Source: JAFLCA01 sp041907145 (GTDB taxonomy: Bacteria; Bdellovibrionota_C; UBA2361; JAFLCA01). Taken from it: 20,514 bases of DNA. Shown here one piece after another: positions 12,667 to 20,465 of this stretch; within the stretch, counting starts at the first letter, position 1; every line of letters starts with the position of its first letter. The stretch spans positions 1 through 20,514 of the forward strand of contig JAYRHW010000042.1 in assembly GCA_041907145.1 (NCBI GenBank), read 5' to 3'. The notes beneath the pieces are model-generated. The model did no database searches. It saw nothing but the letters and a program-made list of their open reading frames with translations, and had not been told where the DNA came from. The translations under genes were made by a program, and so were the position numbers.

Positions 12667-14787
12667 TTACTTCCCGGCGCGGGCCTTTAACCCGGGAGCT
12701 ACTTCAAAGCGCTTTCCGTGAGTCTTCTCGAGCTTAGAAATGGACTCGAACAGGGACTTCGCGCCGATCTTCTGCGCGTAATACATCAACCCGCCGCGGA
12801 ATGGGGGGAAGCCGATGCCCATCACAGTGCCAAGATCAATCTGGCTGGTTGCTTCAGGTCCGGGCGTTCCCGCGACACCCTCATCCAAACATTTAAACGC
12901 CTCGTTAACCAAACTGAGTATCAAGCGGTCCGTGATACCTTTAAGATCCGCCGCGCCTTGCAGAGGTTTATCGATCTTCAGAAGTTCTTTAAGTTTTGGA
13001 TGTACGCGTTCCTCTTTGTCGATATAATCATAGAAGCCGGCGCCTGATTTTTTCCCAAGACGCTTTGCCTCCACCAGGACTTTGGCGAACGCTGGTCCGC
13101 GCATGCGCTCGCCGTACCCGGCCTCCATTATTGCCTGGACATGCACGGCAACGTCGAGCCCCACTTCATCAAGCAAGCGAATGGGGCCCATGGGCATGCC
13201 AAAGGAAGTGGCAGCTCTGTCGATGTCTTCGACCGAATAGCCCTCTGCCAACAAGAAGGCCGCTTCATTAAGGTAGGGCGTGAGAATGCGATTTATCAAG
13301 AATCCAGGCACATCGGAGACCACTATCGGATGCTTGCCCAATTTGCTGGCCAGGGCTGCGACGATGACGATAGCCTTGTCACTCGTTTTCTTAGCGCGCA
13401 CGATTTCGACGAGCGGCATCTTCTCAACTGGATTGAAGAAGTGCATACCAATGACGCGCTGAGGATTCGGAATTGCTTCTGCTATAGCGCTTACTGAAAG
13501 CGAGGAGGTGTTGGTGGCGACGATGGCCTCAGCAGGCATCAGGGCCGCAATATCAAGCAGGACCTGCTTCTTGACTTCCATGTCCTCGAAAATTGCTTCG
13601 ATTGCCAAGGTCGCGCTACTAATTGTTGCCGAGTCCTTGGTCGTGGCTTCCACGCGGTTCAGGATAAAGCTCTTTTCCTGTTCGCTGAGATGCTTAACTT
13701 TTGCGAGCCCTTTCTTGATATGATCGAGTCCGCGCTGGAGAGCTTGATCACTGGTGTCCTTGAGCACTACGGAACAGTCGTGGCGAGCCATAGTCGCAGC
13801 GATGCCGGCCCCCATCACCCCCGCGCCAATGACAACGGCATTGACGTTCTCAACGGCCTTTTTCCCGGATTTCCCTAAGGCCTTAGCGCCTTCGGTAAGA
13901 AAGAATATATTCACCAGGGCCTTGCTTTCCGGCGAGGCAATGAGGCGACCGAGTTCCTTAGCTTCGTACTTGAGTCCTTCTGCCAAGCCATGACTAAGAC
14001 CGAAGAGTGCAGATTCCAATGCAGCTGGCGGGGCAGGGTAGAATCCCTTGGTCTCTCGTTTAACACCCGCGCTGGCCTTCTTGCGGACTTGAGAGCGCCC
14101 AAACGAGGTGAAGGTGAGAAAACGATCCATGAGCTTAATTGAGGGCTTTCTCGGAGCTTCCTCAGAAATCAACATGCGCTCGGCGCGCATCAGTAACGTT
14201 TCACACGGGACGACTTCGCTTACGAGGCCCGCCCGTAGAGCCTGAGTGGGCCGTAATGTTTTGCCAGCGAGGATGATATCTAAAGCCTTTGGAAGTCCGA
14301 TGATGCGAGGAAGGCGCTGCGTACCGCCAAATCCGGGTAAAATGCCAAGTCGCACTTCCGGCAGCCCGATAATACTGCTCTTGTGATCGCTCATGATTCG
14401 GTAGGTGCAAGCCAATGATAATTCACAGCCGCCGCCGACGCAGGCTCCGCTTATGGCGGCGACACTGGGGCAGGGGAGGGCTTCAATCAGGCCAAAAACC
14501 TCTTGTCCTTCGCGAGCGAGTTTCTCGCCCACCGCCGGGTCACTGACATCACGTATCAGATTGATGTCAGCACCGGCGGTGAACATATCGGCGCTGGGAC
14601 CTGTAATAATCAGTCCCTTGGGACGCTGCACTTTTACCTGGGCCAGAGCATCAGCCAAAGAGCGCATCCGCTCCATCGTAAAGGTAACCAGCCGTTCGTT
14701 ATCACTGCCAAGCCGGATAAGCGCGACGCCCGATTCCAGGAGTTGAAATTCCACCTTGCCTGCTTTGCCGTCTGCTTTTTGATGCAT
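12667..14787 (-). CDS. fadJ: Multifunctional fatty-acid oxidation protein (enoyl-CoA hydratase / 3-hydroxyacyl-CoA dehydrogenase)
   Basis: This 706-aa protein combines an N-terminal enoyl-CoA hydratase domain with an NAD-dependent 3-hydroxyacyl-CoA dehydrogenase, the alpha subunit of the beta-oxidation complex. In the hydratase part the two catalytic glutamates are visible in GACVGGGCELSLAC (Glu122) and LPEVRLGILPGFGGTQRLPR (Glu144). The dehydrogenase starts with VVIGAGVMGAGIA (GxGxxG at 321-326). It includes GMHFFNPVEKMPLVEIV (catalytic His449) and DVPGFLINRIL, followed by the duplicated C-terminal helical domain. The length is the usual one for FadJ/FadB; I cannot distinguish the two with certainty. 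The thiolase partner is not in the window. The ribosome site AAGGAAG overlaps the ileS stop codon, so it is translated from the ileS transcript. Confidence 0.9.
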   Translation of the reverse strand: MHQKADGKAGKVEFQLLESGVALIRLGSDNERLVTFTMERMRSLADALAQVKVQRPKGLIITGPSADMFTAGADINLIRDVSDPAVGEKLAREGQEVFGLIEALPCPSVAAISGACVGGGCELSLACTYRIMSDHKSSIIGLPEVRLGILPGFGGTQRLPRIIGLPKALDIILAGKTLRPTQALRAGLVSEVVPCETLLMRAERMLISEEAPRKPSIKLMDRFLTFTSFGRSQVRKKASAGVKRETKGFYPAPPAALESALFGLSHGLAEGLKYEAKELGRLIASPESKALVNIFFLTEGAKALGKSGKKAVENVNAVVIGAGVMGAGIAATMARHDCSVVLKDTSDQALQRGLDHIKKGLAKVKHLSEQEKSFILNRVEATTKDSATISSATLAIEAIFEDMEVKKQVLLDIAALMPAEAIVATNTSSLSVSAIAEAIPNPQRVIGMHFFNPVEKMPLVEIVRAKKTSDKAIVIVAALASKLGKHPIVVSDVPGFLINRILTPYLNEAAFLLAEGYSVEDIDRAATSFGMPMGPIRLLDEVGLDVAVHVQAIMEAGYGERMRGPAFAKVLVEAKRLGKKSGAGFYDYIDKEERVHPKLKELLKIDKPLQGAADLKGITDRLILSLVNEAFKCLDEGVAGTPGPEATSQIDLGTVMGIGFPPFRGGLMYYAQKIGAKSLFESISKLEKTHGKRFEVAPGLKARAGK

Positions 14788-14801
14788 GAGCGTACTCTTC
14801 C

Positions 14802-17800
14802 TTAGACCCGCACCACCGCCAGAGTCACATCTTTGCCATCAAGCGAGCCCTTGGCCTGATGACCAGTGCTGCCGAGGCTGTAATCAATACGGTCTGCTAA
14901 TGTCTGCTCCGCGATGTAGGTCTGATGCTTCCTGATGACCGGCTCAAGCTCGGTCGGGAGATTGAGTGCCAGCTGAATATGGTCGGCGATATGGAATCCA
15001 GCCTCCTTGCGGGACTGCTGCACTAGGCGCACGAGGTCACGTGCCAAGCCTTCTTCGGCCAAGTCGGGAGTAACCTGCACATCCAGCACGACTACGGCGT
15101 CATTCGATGCCAGCGCCTTACTTGCCACCCCCTCCTTGGACTGCAGTTTGAGTGCAAAATCCGCCGGAGCCAAAACCTTGCCGCCCACGTCTACGCTGCC
15201 ATCGGGCAGGAGCTTCCATTTTCCTTGCTTGCTTGCAGCCAGAACAGTCTTCATGTCGCCACCGAGTCGTGGACCAAGCTCGCGAGCATTCAGCTGCAAC
15301 TGGAATGTCGCAAATCGCTCGACATCGTCCGAGAATAATACTTCCTTGACGTTCAACTCGTCGCGGATGAGCGGAGAATAGGACTTAAGCCTGGCGCTAT
15401 CCTTGCCAGCCACGGTCAGAGAACGTAGAGGAAGGCGTGTGCGCAAGTTATGCTCTTCACGGATGGAAAGACCATTTGAACAGGCATCGCGTACTCGATC
15501 CATCTCATAGACCAAGTCCTTTTCCTGCGGGAAGGCTTCAGCCTTTGGCCACTCGGCGAGGTGCACACTCTTGTTCCCCGTGAGACCTCGGAATACTTCC
15601 TCGGTTATCAATGGCAGGAGGGGCGCAGCAACCTGGCACAAGGTCACCAACCCTGTGTACAAGGTATTGTAGGCATCCTGCTTGTCCTGATCTCGCTCGT
15701 GCTTCCAGAAACGATCGCGGCTTCGGCGAATATACCAATTGTTTAGGGCCTCCAAGTAGGAGGTAACTCGCTGACAAGCTCCCATCAGATCGTAACCATC
15801 CATTGATGCCGACATGCTTTCGACTAACTCGCGAGTTTTGGCCAGAATGTAGCGATCGAGCAGGGATTTCGACTTCGTGGAGAACTCGGCCTTTATCTCA
15901 TCGGCATTGGCGTACAGTGTGAAGAAATAATAGGCGTTCCAAATGGGGTTGATGACCGTGCGCACGCACTCGGCGATTCCTTTGCCATCACGATCGATGA
16001 GGAGGTCGCCGCCGCGTAAGATCGGAGAAGACATCAAGAACCAGCGCAGCGCATCAGCGCCAAGCGTATTGCAGACTTCCTCCGGACTGGGGTAGTTGCG
16101 CAGGCGCTTGCTTAACTTCTGGCCATTCTCGTCGAGGACTACGCCGTGGCAGAGACAATTACGGAAGGGTGGCTTGTCAAACAGAGCAGTCGCCAACACC
16201 ATCAAGGTGTAGAACCAGCCGCGGGTCTGAGCCACGTACTCGACGATAAAATCAGCCGGGAAATGATGCTCAAACCAGTCCTTGTTCTCGAATGGGTAGT
16301 GGATCTGCGCGAAGGGCATCGAGCCTGACTCGAACCAACAGTCCAAGACCTCCTCGACCCGCCGCATGGTACTCTTTCCCGAAGGATCATCGGGATTGGG
16401 GCGGGTCAGCTGATCGATATAGGGGCGGTGCAGATCTTTGGGTCGCACACCAAAATCGCGTTCGAGCTCATCGAGGCTGCCGTACACATCGATGCGCGGG
16501 AATGCCGGATTATCGCTCTTCCAGATTGGAATCGGAGCGCCCCAGAAGCGATTGCGGCTAATCGACCAGTCCCGCGCATTGGCCAACCACTTGCCGAATT
16601 GACCATCCTTTATATGTTCCGGAATCCAATTTATCTTCTGATTGAGTTCCACCATGCGATCTTTAAAATCCGTCACCCGCACATAAAACGAGCTCATGGC
16701 CTTGTAAATGATCGGCGTGTCGGTGCGCCAGCAATGAGGATAGTTGTGCACGTAGGTGTCGTGGCGAATGAGAGCGCCTGATTTTTTTAGATCTGCGATT
16801 ATTTCCTTGTTGGCATCAAACACCTGCTTGCCCGCATAAGGCGGGACTTCGGCGGTGAATTTACCGCTTACATCCACCGGGCAAACGATGCTAATGCCGT
16901 TCTCGCCGCAAAGCCTGAAGTCGTCTTCACCAAAGCCAGGCGCCATGTGCACGATGCCTGTTCCCTCGTCGGTGGCTACGAAGTCTCCGGCCATGACTAC
17001 GAAGGACTTGGGGTGATCCTTAAAGAACGGGAAGAGCGGGGAGTACTTCCGTCCCACGAAGTCCTTGCCCTTGACGGTGGCAACTTTCTTGGCGCCAGCC
17101 AGCTGCTGCTCATACTTCGCGATTGCCGCTTCGGCCAGGACATAGCGCACACCGTTCTCTTCCATTAGGGCGTAATCGATATCCTTGCCGATTGCTATGC
17201 CCAGATTCGATGGTAGGGTCCAGGGGGTCGTAGTCCAGACTAATAGTTTAGTCGGAACTGTCTCTCCCTTGGCAGGCGCTAGCGTGAAGGCAACCGTCAC
17301 CGCCGGGTCTTGCCGCGGCCGGTAGCAGTTGTCCATGCGAATTTCAAAATTCGACAGCGGCGTTTCGCAGGCCCAGGAGTAGGGCATGACGCGAAAACCT
17401 TCGTAAACGAGGTTTTTCTGCCACAGTTGCTTGAATGCCCACATGACCGACTCCATATACGGGAGATCCATAGTCTTGTAGTCATTTTTGAAATCCACCC
17501 AGCGTGCTTGCCGGGTTACGTACGTTTCCCATTCCTTGGTGTAGCGTAATACCGAGGTGCGGCAATGATTGTTAAATTTTTCGATGCCGTATTCTTGAAT
17601 TTGCTGGCGGCCGGAAATTTTTAGTTCCTTTTCGGCTTCCATCTCCGGAGGCAGGCCGTGACAGTCCCAACCAAAACGGCGCTCGACTCGTCTGCCAAGC
17701 ATGGTGTGATATCGTGGAACAACATCCTTCACGAATCCGGTAAGAAGATGTCCATAGTGGGGGAGGCCGTTTGCGAAGGGAGGTCCGTCGTAAAACACGT

Positions 17801-17951
17801 ACTCGTTGGAGCCGTTCTTGCCGGTAGAGCGAAAGTTCACCGACTCTTCGAAGATTTTATTGTCTTTCCAGAAGGCCAGGATCTTTTCCTCGATGCTAGG
17901 AAACTTGGCCTGGGGATCGACGTCTGGATAGAACTTTTGACTTTTGGACAC
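14802..17951 (-). CDS. ileS: Isoleucyl-tRNA synthetase, longer (eukaryote-like, type 2) form
   Basis: This 1049-aa class I synthetase charges tRNA-Ile. The first signature is GLPHYGHLL (HYGH at 65-68) and the second is QKLSKRL (KLSKR at 612-616). The editing domain between them contains TTPWTLPSN (241-249) and GTGIVHMAPGFGEDD (330-344), which hydrolyses mischarged Val-tRNA. A long C-terminal anticodon-binding region (LEALNNWYIRRSRDRFW onward) follows. The HYGH form and the C-terminus without the zinc-finger Cys motif fit the type 2 family, many members of which are naturally mupirocin-insensitive; that property is inferred. The start is GTG at 17951 with GAGG about 11 nt upstream. The gene leads a two-gene unit with fadJ, 14 nt downstream, an unusual partner. 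Confidence 0.95.
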   Translation of the reverse strand: MSKSQKFYPDVDPQAKFPSIEEKILAFWKDNKIFEESVNFRSTGKNGSNEYVFYDGPPFANGLPHYGHLLTGFVKDVVPRYHTMLGRRVERRFGWDCHGLPPEMEAEKELKISGRQQIQEYGIEKFNNHCRTSVLRYTKEWETYVTRQARWVDFKNDYKTMDLPYMESVMWAFKQLWQKNLVYEGFRVMPYSWACETPLSNFEIRMDNCYRPRQDPAVTVAFTLAPAKGETVPTKLLVWTTTPWTLPSNLGIAIGKDIDYALMEENGVRYVLAEAAIAKYEQQLAGAKKVATVKGKDFVGRKYSPLFPFFKDHPKSFVVMAGDFVATDEGTGIVHMAPGFGEDDFRLCGENGISIVCPVDVSGKFTAEVPPYAGKQVFDANKEIIADLKKSGALIRHDTYVHNYPHCWRTDTPIIYKAMSSFYVRVTDFKDRMVELNQKINWIPEHIKDGQFGKWLANARDWSISRNRFWGAPIPIWKSDNPAFPRIDVYGSLDELERDFGVRPKDLHRPYIDQLTRPNPDDPSGKSTMRRVEEVLDCWFESGSMPFAQIHYPFENKDWFEHHFPADFIVEYVAQTRGWFYTLMVLATALFDKPPFRNCLCHGVVLDENGQKLSKRLRNYPSPEEVCNTLGADALRWFLMSSPILRGGDLLIDRDGKGIAECVRTVINPIWNAYYFFTLYANADEIKAEFSTKSKSLLDRYILAKTRELVESMSASMDGYDLMGACQRVTSYLEALNNWYIRRSRDRFWKHERDQDKQDAYNTLYTGLVTLCQVAAPLLPLITEEVFRGLTGNKSVHLAEWPKAEAFPQEKDLVYEMDRVRDACSNGLSIREEHNLRTRLPLRSLTVAGKDSARLKSYSPLIRDELNVKEVLFSDDVERFATFQLQLNARELGPRLGGDMKTVLAASKQGKWKLLPDGSVDVGGKVLAPADFALKLQSKEGVASKALASNDAVVVLDVQVTPDLAEEGLARDLVRLVQQSRKEAGFHIADHIQLALNLPTELEPVIRKHQTYIAEQTLADRIDYSLGSTGHQAKGSLDGKDVTLAVVRV

Positions 17952-18195
17952 AGCTCGCTACCTCTGAATAAGAGCAGTAAGGGTACTACTAATCCCTAGG
18001 AACATTCAATAGTTATAAGGGCTTAGACTTATTGTAGACCTAGGCTAAGCGCCATCGAAAGGGCGCTGCAGCCACAGCGATTTGGATGCCGAATTAGACT
18101 ACGTTTTAGCGCTGTGATACCTTTTTCACTTCGCTCTCCACCCGCGAGAGGCATCTTTTTCATCATAAATTTGAGTAGTTAGCTAGTTTATCAAC
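17952..18195. other. Non-coding stretch upstream of ileS
   Basis: With 18196-18382 this makes 431 bp without a gene, between the divergent starts of ileS and the 285-aa gene. On the ileS side TATAAC (minus strand, 18012-18017) could be a -10, but no convincing -35 is seen. A small stem AGCGCC/GGCGCT lies at 18048-18067. I see no tRNA, T-box or known riboswitch. Confidence 0.4.
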
Positions 18196-18228
18196 GCGCC
18201 TCGCTGTGCTTCGTGCAGAGCGAGGTGC
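18196..18228. repeat. Strong hairpin at the left boundary of the 285-aa gene region
   Basis: GCGCCTCGCT (18196-18205) pairs with AGCGAGGTGC (18219-18228) over 10 bp with one G-T pair. Across a G-G mismatch the inner TGC/GCA pairs around a TTCGT loop. No T run follows, so it is not a standard terminator. It touches the repeat box at 18222-18236. Confidence 0.6.
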
Positions 18229-18236
18229 CACGTAGA
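18222..18236 (+). repeat. Repeat box, left copy (GAGGTGCCACGTAGA)
   Basis: The same box, with two extra bases (GGGGTGCCGGACGTAGA), lies at 19291-19307, and its inverted copy GAGGTGCCGGACGTAGA is on the minus strand at 19344-19360. The box therefore brackets the 285-aa gene about 1.07 kb apart. Confidence 0.5.
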
Positions 18237-18271
18237 TAATTTGGTTTTAGCGGTCTTCCTTATCAATGCGG

Positions 18272-18311
18272 CGTGCACTCAGTGAAGAGTTCTCTTTTCA
18301 CTGAGTGCGCG
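18272..18311 (+). promoter_or_regulatory. Leader hairpin of the 285-aa gene
   Basis: GCACTCAGTGAA (18275-18286) pairs perfectly with TTCACTGAGTGC (18297-18308), extended outward by three more pairs including one T-G, with a 10-nt loop. This 15-bp stem lies in the probable mRNA leader. It has no T-tract typical of termination. Confidence 0.55.
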
Positions 18312-18340
18312 TTCTCAGCTCGTATGCTGACGCATTCAGC

Positions 18341-18364
18341 GCTTCTGCCATGGTTGGCAGAAGC
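18341..18364 (+). promoter_or_regulatory. Hairpin just upstream of the ribosome site, with AGGAG at 18369-18373
   Basis: GCTTCTGCC (18341-18349) pairs perfectly with GGCAGAAGC (18356-18364) around a 6-nt loop. It ends 4 nt before AGGAG, the best ribosome site near this gene and the reason for choosing the ATG at 18383. Such a placement could tune ribosome access; this is inference. Confidence 0.55.
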
Positions 18365-18382
18365 ATTTAGGAGACTATCGTC

Positions 18383-19240
18383 ATGCCTCAATCCCCAACC
18401 GCCTCCCGTCGTCCTTCTCGATCGCGATCCAACGGCAAGTCCGCAGGTCGCAGCCCGTCCGCCAAGCCCGGCAGCGCCGCCGACCTTCGTGGTCAGAGTG
18501 GTGGTGAGCCTGGCACAGCCTCCAGCAACCGTTCGAACGACGCCCATCCTTGCAACTGCTGGCAGGGCATCGACATCGAGGCGGGTCTCACGGCCTTGAC
18601 GGCTCTGAGCACTCTCGCGTTGCCCTCGGCTCCTGCGACGGCGCCGACCCCGATGGATCTGCTCGTCATGCGGCTTCTCAAGGCCCGTGACGCGCTGCTG
18701 TCGAAGCGACCCTATCTCGAACGCCTCCAGACGCTGCGTTCCGGTACCGGCACGCAGCCCACCTGCAAGGAGAACTCCGAGTTCGTGGAAGCGCTCTACG
18801 AGTTCACCGCGCTGCTCGACCTCTGGGCCGCCACCGGAAACCAGATCTTCTTGGGCGTCAACAAGGTCCTGCTCTACATCCCCAGGGCTGAGCACGAGGA
18901 GTTTCTCGCGCAACTTCAGCAGATGGCCGACAGTCAGAACGTGCTTCTCCGTCAGGTCAACGAGTTCCTCGACTACGCCAAGCCCCAGATCGAGGTCTAC
19001 GAGCGGCGTCGTGGCGAGGTCACCGACCTGCTGCAGTCGATCTTGGGCGGCGCTCCCGAGTCTCCCGGCAACGGCGAGTTCGAGGATCCCAACGACATCG
19101 ATGCCGTTCTCACGTCCATCTTCGGTGCTGCTGCTCCCGGAAAGCCGATGGGTGGTACCAACGGCGGTCCGCGTGTGATCCGCATCCCGATCAGCGCGCT
19201 CGCGGGCTTGGGTCTTGGTCGTGGTGCGCCTCGCGGATAA
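18383..19240 (+). CDS. Unrecognised 285-aa protein with strongly G/C-ending codons
   Basis: The ATG at 18383 has AGGAG 9 nt upstream. Residues 1-58 are Ser/Arg/Pro/Gly-rich and likely disordered and basic. A short Ala/Leu/Thr-rich stretch (about 66-88) is weakly hydrophobic. Residues 91-222 form a helical domain (MDLLVMRLLKARDALLSKRP; EFLAQLQQMADSQNVLLRQV; EVYERRRGEVTDLLQSILGG). The tail is Gly/Pro/Asp-rich and ends in RVIRIPISALAGLGLGRGAP. I do not recognise it. Codon use differs from the neighbours: 26 of 28 codons for residues 146-173 end in G or C, against 18 of 28 in the SGNH gene just downstream. An antisense frame of 333 aa covers the same DNA but is a shadow of this composition. Hairpins and repeat boxes on both sides suggest an acquired unit. 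High expression bias or assembly error are alternatives. Confidence 0.7.
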   Translation: MPQSPTASRRPSRSRSNGKSAGRSPSAKPGSAADLRGQSGGEPGTASSNRSNDAHPCNCWQGIDIEAGLTALTALSTLALPSAPATAPTPMDLLVMRLLKARDALLSKRPYLERLQTLRSGTGTQPTCKENSEFVEALYEFTALLDLWAATGNQIFLGVNKVLLYIPRAEHEEFLAQLQQMADSQNVLLRQVNEFLDYAKPQIEVYERRRGEVTDLLQSILGGAPESPGNGEFEDPNDIDAVLTSIFGAAAPGKPMGGTNGGPRVIRIPISALAGLGLGRGAPRG

Positions 19241-19262
19241 CCCTTCGGGGCTTCCGCGGCGC
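19226..19262 (+). terminator. Hairpin spanning the stop codon of the 285-aa gene
   Basis: GCGCC...GCGG (19226-19236, with a 2-nt bulge) pairs with CCGCGGCGC (19254-19262). The loop contains a nested CCC-TTC-GGG. The TAA stop (19238-19240) lies in the loop. No T run follows, so termination here would be atypical. Confidence 0.45.
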
Positions 19263-19290
19263 ATGGTAGGTCGCTCTGTGACTTACGATT

Positions 19291-19360
19291 GGGGTGCCGG
19301 ACGTAGAGCTGTTTTCAAGGAGGTTTTTCTCAAGGAAACAGCATCTACGTCCGGCACCTC
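19291..19360. repeat. Long hairpin made of two inverted repeat boxes, with AAGGAGG in the loop
   Basis: GGTGCCGGACGTAGA (19293-19307) pairs perfectly with its complement at 19344-19358. After one bulged base the stem continues as GCTGTTT with AAACAGC. The loop of about 18 nt contains AAGGAGG, a perfect ribosome-site sequence, but no start codon follows at usable spacing. No strong T-tract follows. The outer part of each arm is the box also found at 18222-18236. Confidence 0.65.
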
Positions 19361-19457
19361 GATTCTTCCTCTCCCAAAAGTTATGTTGTATTGTCCTGAT
19401 TCGGGAGTCTGCCCGCTTGAGGAATAACACAGCAAAACAGTCGCTCTCCACTCAAAG

Positions 19458-20465
19458 ATGACAACGCTTACATCTAGAAAAGCAGAATATCTTCTCTTGA
19501 GCTTCGGGTTGCTTCTGGGGCTGGTGCTTGCCGGGGGCTTGTACCTCTACATCAACCGCCGACATGCCGGACAGGATTTTGCCTCGCTGGCCGATCTGCG
19601 CAAGAGCATGCTCGAAAGCTCAGGGCCTTTGACCGGCCGCAGCACAGAACTTCGCGATATTTTGAATCCGCATCCAGATGATCTATTGATTTACGATCTG
19701 CGGCCAAATCTCAACGTAACATTTCAGGGCGTCAATGTGCGCACCAATTCCTGCGGAATGCGCGAGCGTGAGCTTACCTACCAGAAGTCGAGCAATACTT
19801 AACGAATCGCCGTATTGGGGGACTCATTCGCATTTGGCTGGGGGGTTGATGAGGATAAGGCTTTTCCGCGGGCGCTCGAGCGCCTTTTGAACGAGAGAAC
19901 CCAGTCCGGACTGCATTTTGAAGTTTTAAATTTCGGAGTGCCTGGCTACTCCACTTTCCAAGAGGCCTCCATATTCAAGGAAAAAGCGCAGGATTATAAT
20001 CCCGACGCTATACTCGTGTATTTCGTTGAAAACGACTTTGGATTGCCTTTTTTCGTTAGGGACTTGAATAATTCCGACTCGCTGATGCCTGGAAACGTGC
20101 TTGCGCGCATGAGTTGGAGTGACAGCAATCAGAGAGCAAAGGAGGAAGTGCGGCGGCACAATAAGTTCAACGCGAATCGCTCTCTCTATGATTTGGCGAC
20201 GTATACCCAGTCGCTCGGCATTCCGGTATTAGTCGCCATAAATCCTCGTCCAAAGTGGGCGGATGATTATTCGCGGCTCAAAGGGGCGCGGGGCAACCCA
20301 GGTATTACGATGATAAATATGTGGCCGGAGTTCATTCGCATCGTGGAGTCGAGGCAACTTCCGTCCGAGAAGCTGACGCTCTCAGGGGATCCTCACCCGA
20401 CGGCACTGAAGCACGGTATTTATGCCGAGGTGCTGGCGCCTTACATCCTGTCGATCACTCGGTAA
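19458..20465 (+). pseudogene. SGNH/GDSL hydrolase-like membrane-anchored protein, interrupted by one in-frame TAA
   Basis: Two adjoining pieces in the same frame make one 335-codon gene. The first piece (114 aa) has a membrane anchor (about 10-33) and a periplasmic lead-in, LIYDLRPNLNVTFQGVNVRT, followed by SCGMRERE. TAA at 19800-19802 follows SSNT. The frame then continues RIAVLGDSFAFGWGV, where GDS is SGNH block I with the catalytic Ser123. NFGVPGYST and VYFVENDFGLPF are the middle blocks, and GDPHPTALKHGIYAE gives the Asp311/His313 dyad. Such proteins deacylate or modify surface polymers. The second piece could only be made from TTG at 19815, without a ribosome site, and would lack the anchor. 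Intact motifs on both sides suggest a very recent mutation, a sequencing error or readthrough. No clear ribosome site precedes 19458. Confidence 0.7.

Noticed and set aside
18263..19264. Long minus-strand open frame (333 aa) antisense to the 285-aa gene
   Set aside because: It is a shadow of G/C-ending codons on the plus strand; it has no plausible domain and no ribosome site, and its composition is Arg/Gly/Thr-rich, as expected of a reverse frame.
19291..19360. Integron attC site
   Set aside because: Folded shape is similar, but the required AAC/GTT core boxes at the ends are missing and no integrase is in the window.
19215..19427. Plus-strand frame of 70 aa after the 285-aa gene
   Set aside because: It runs through the end of the 285-aa gene and the long hairpin, whose symmetry explains the sequence without coding.
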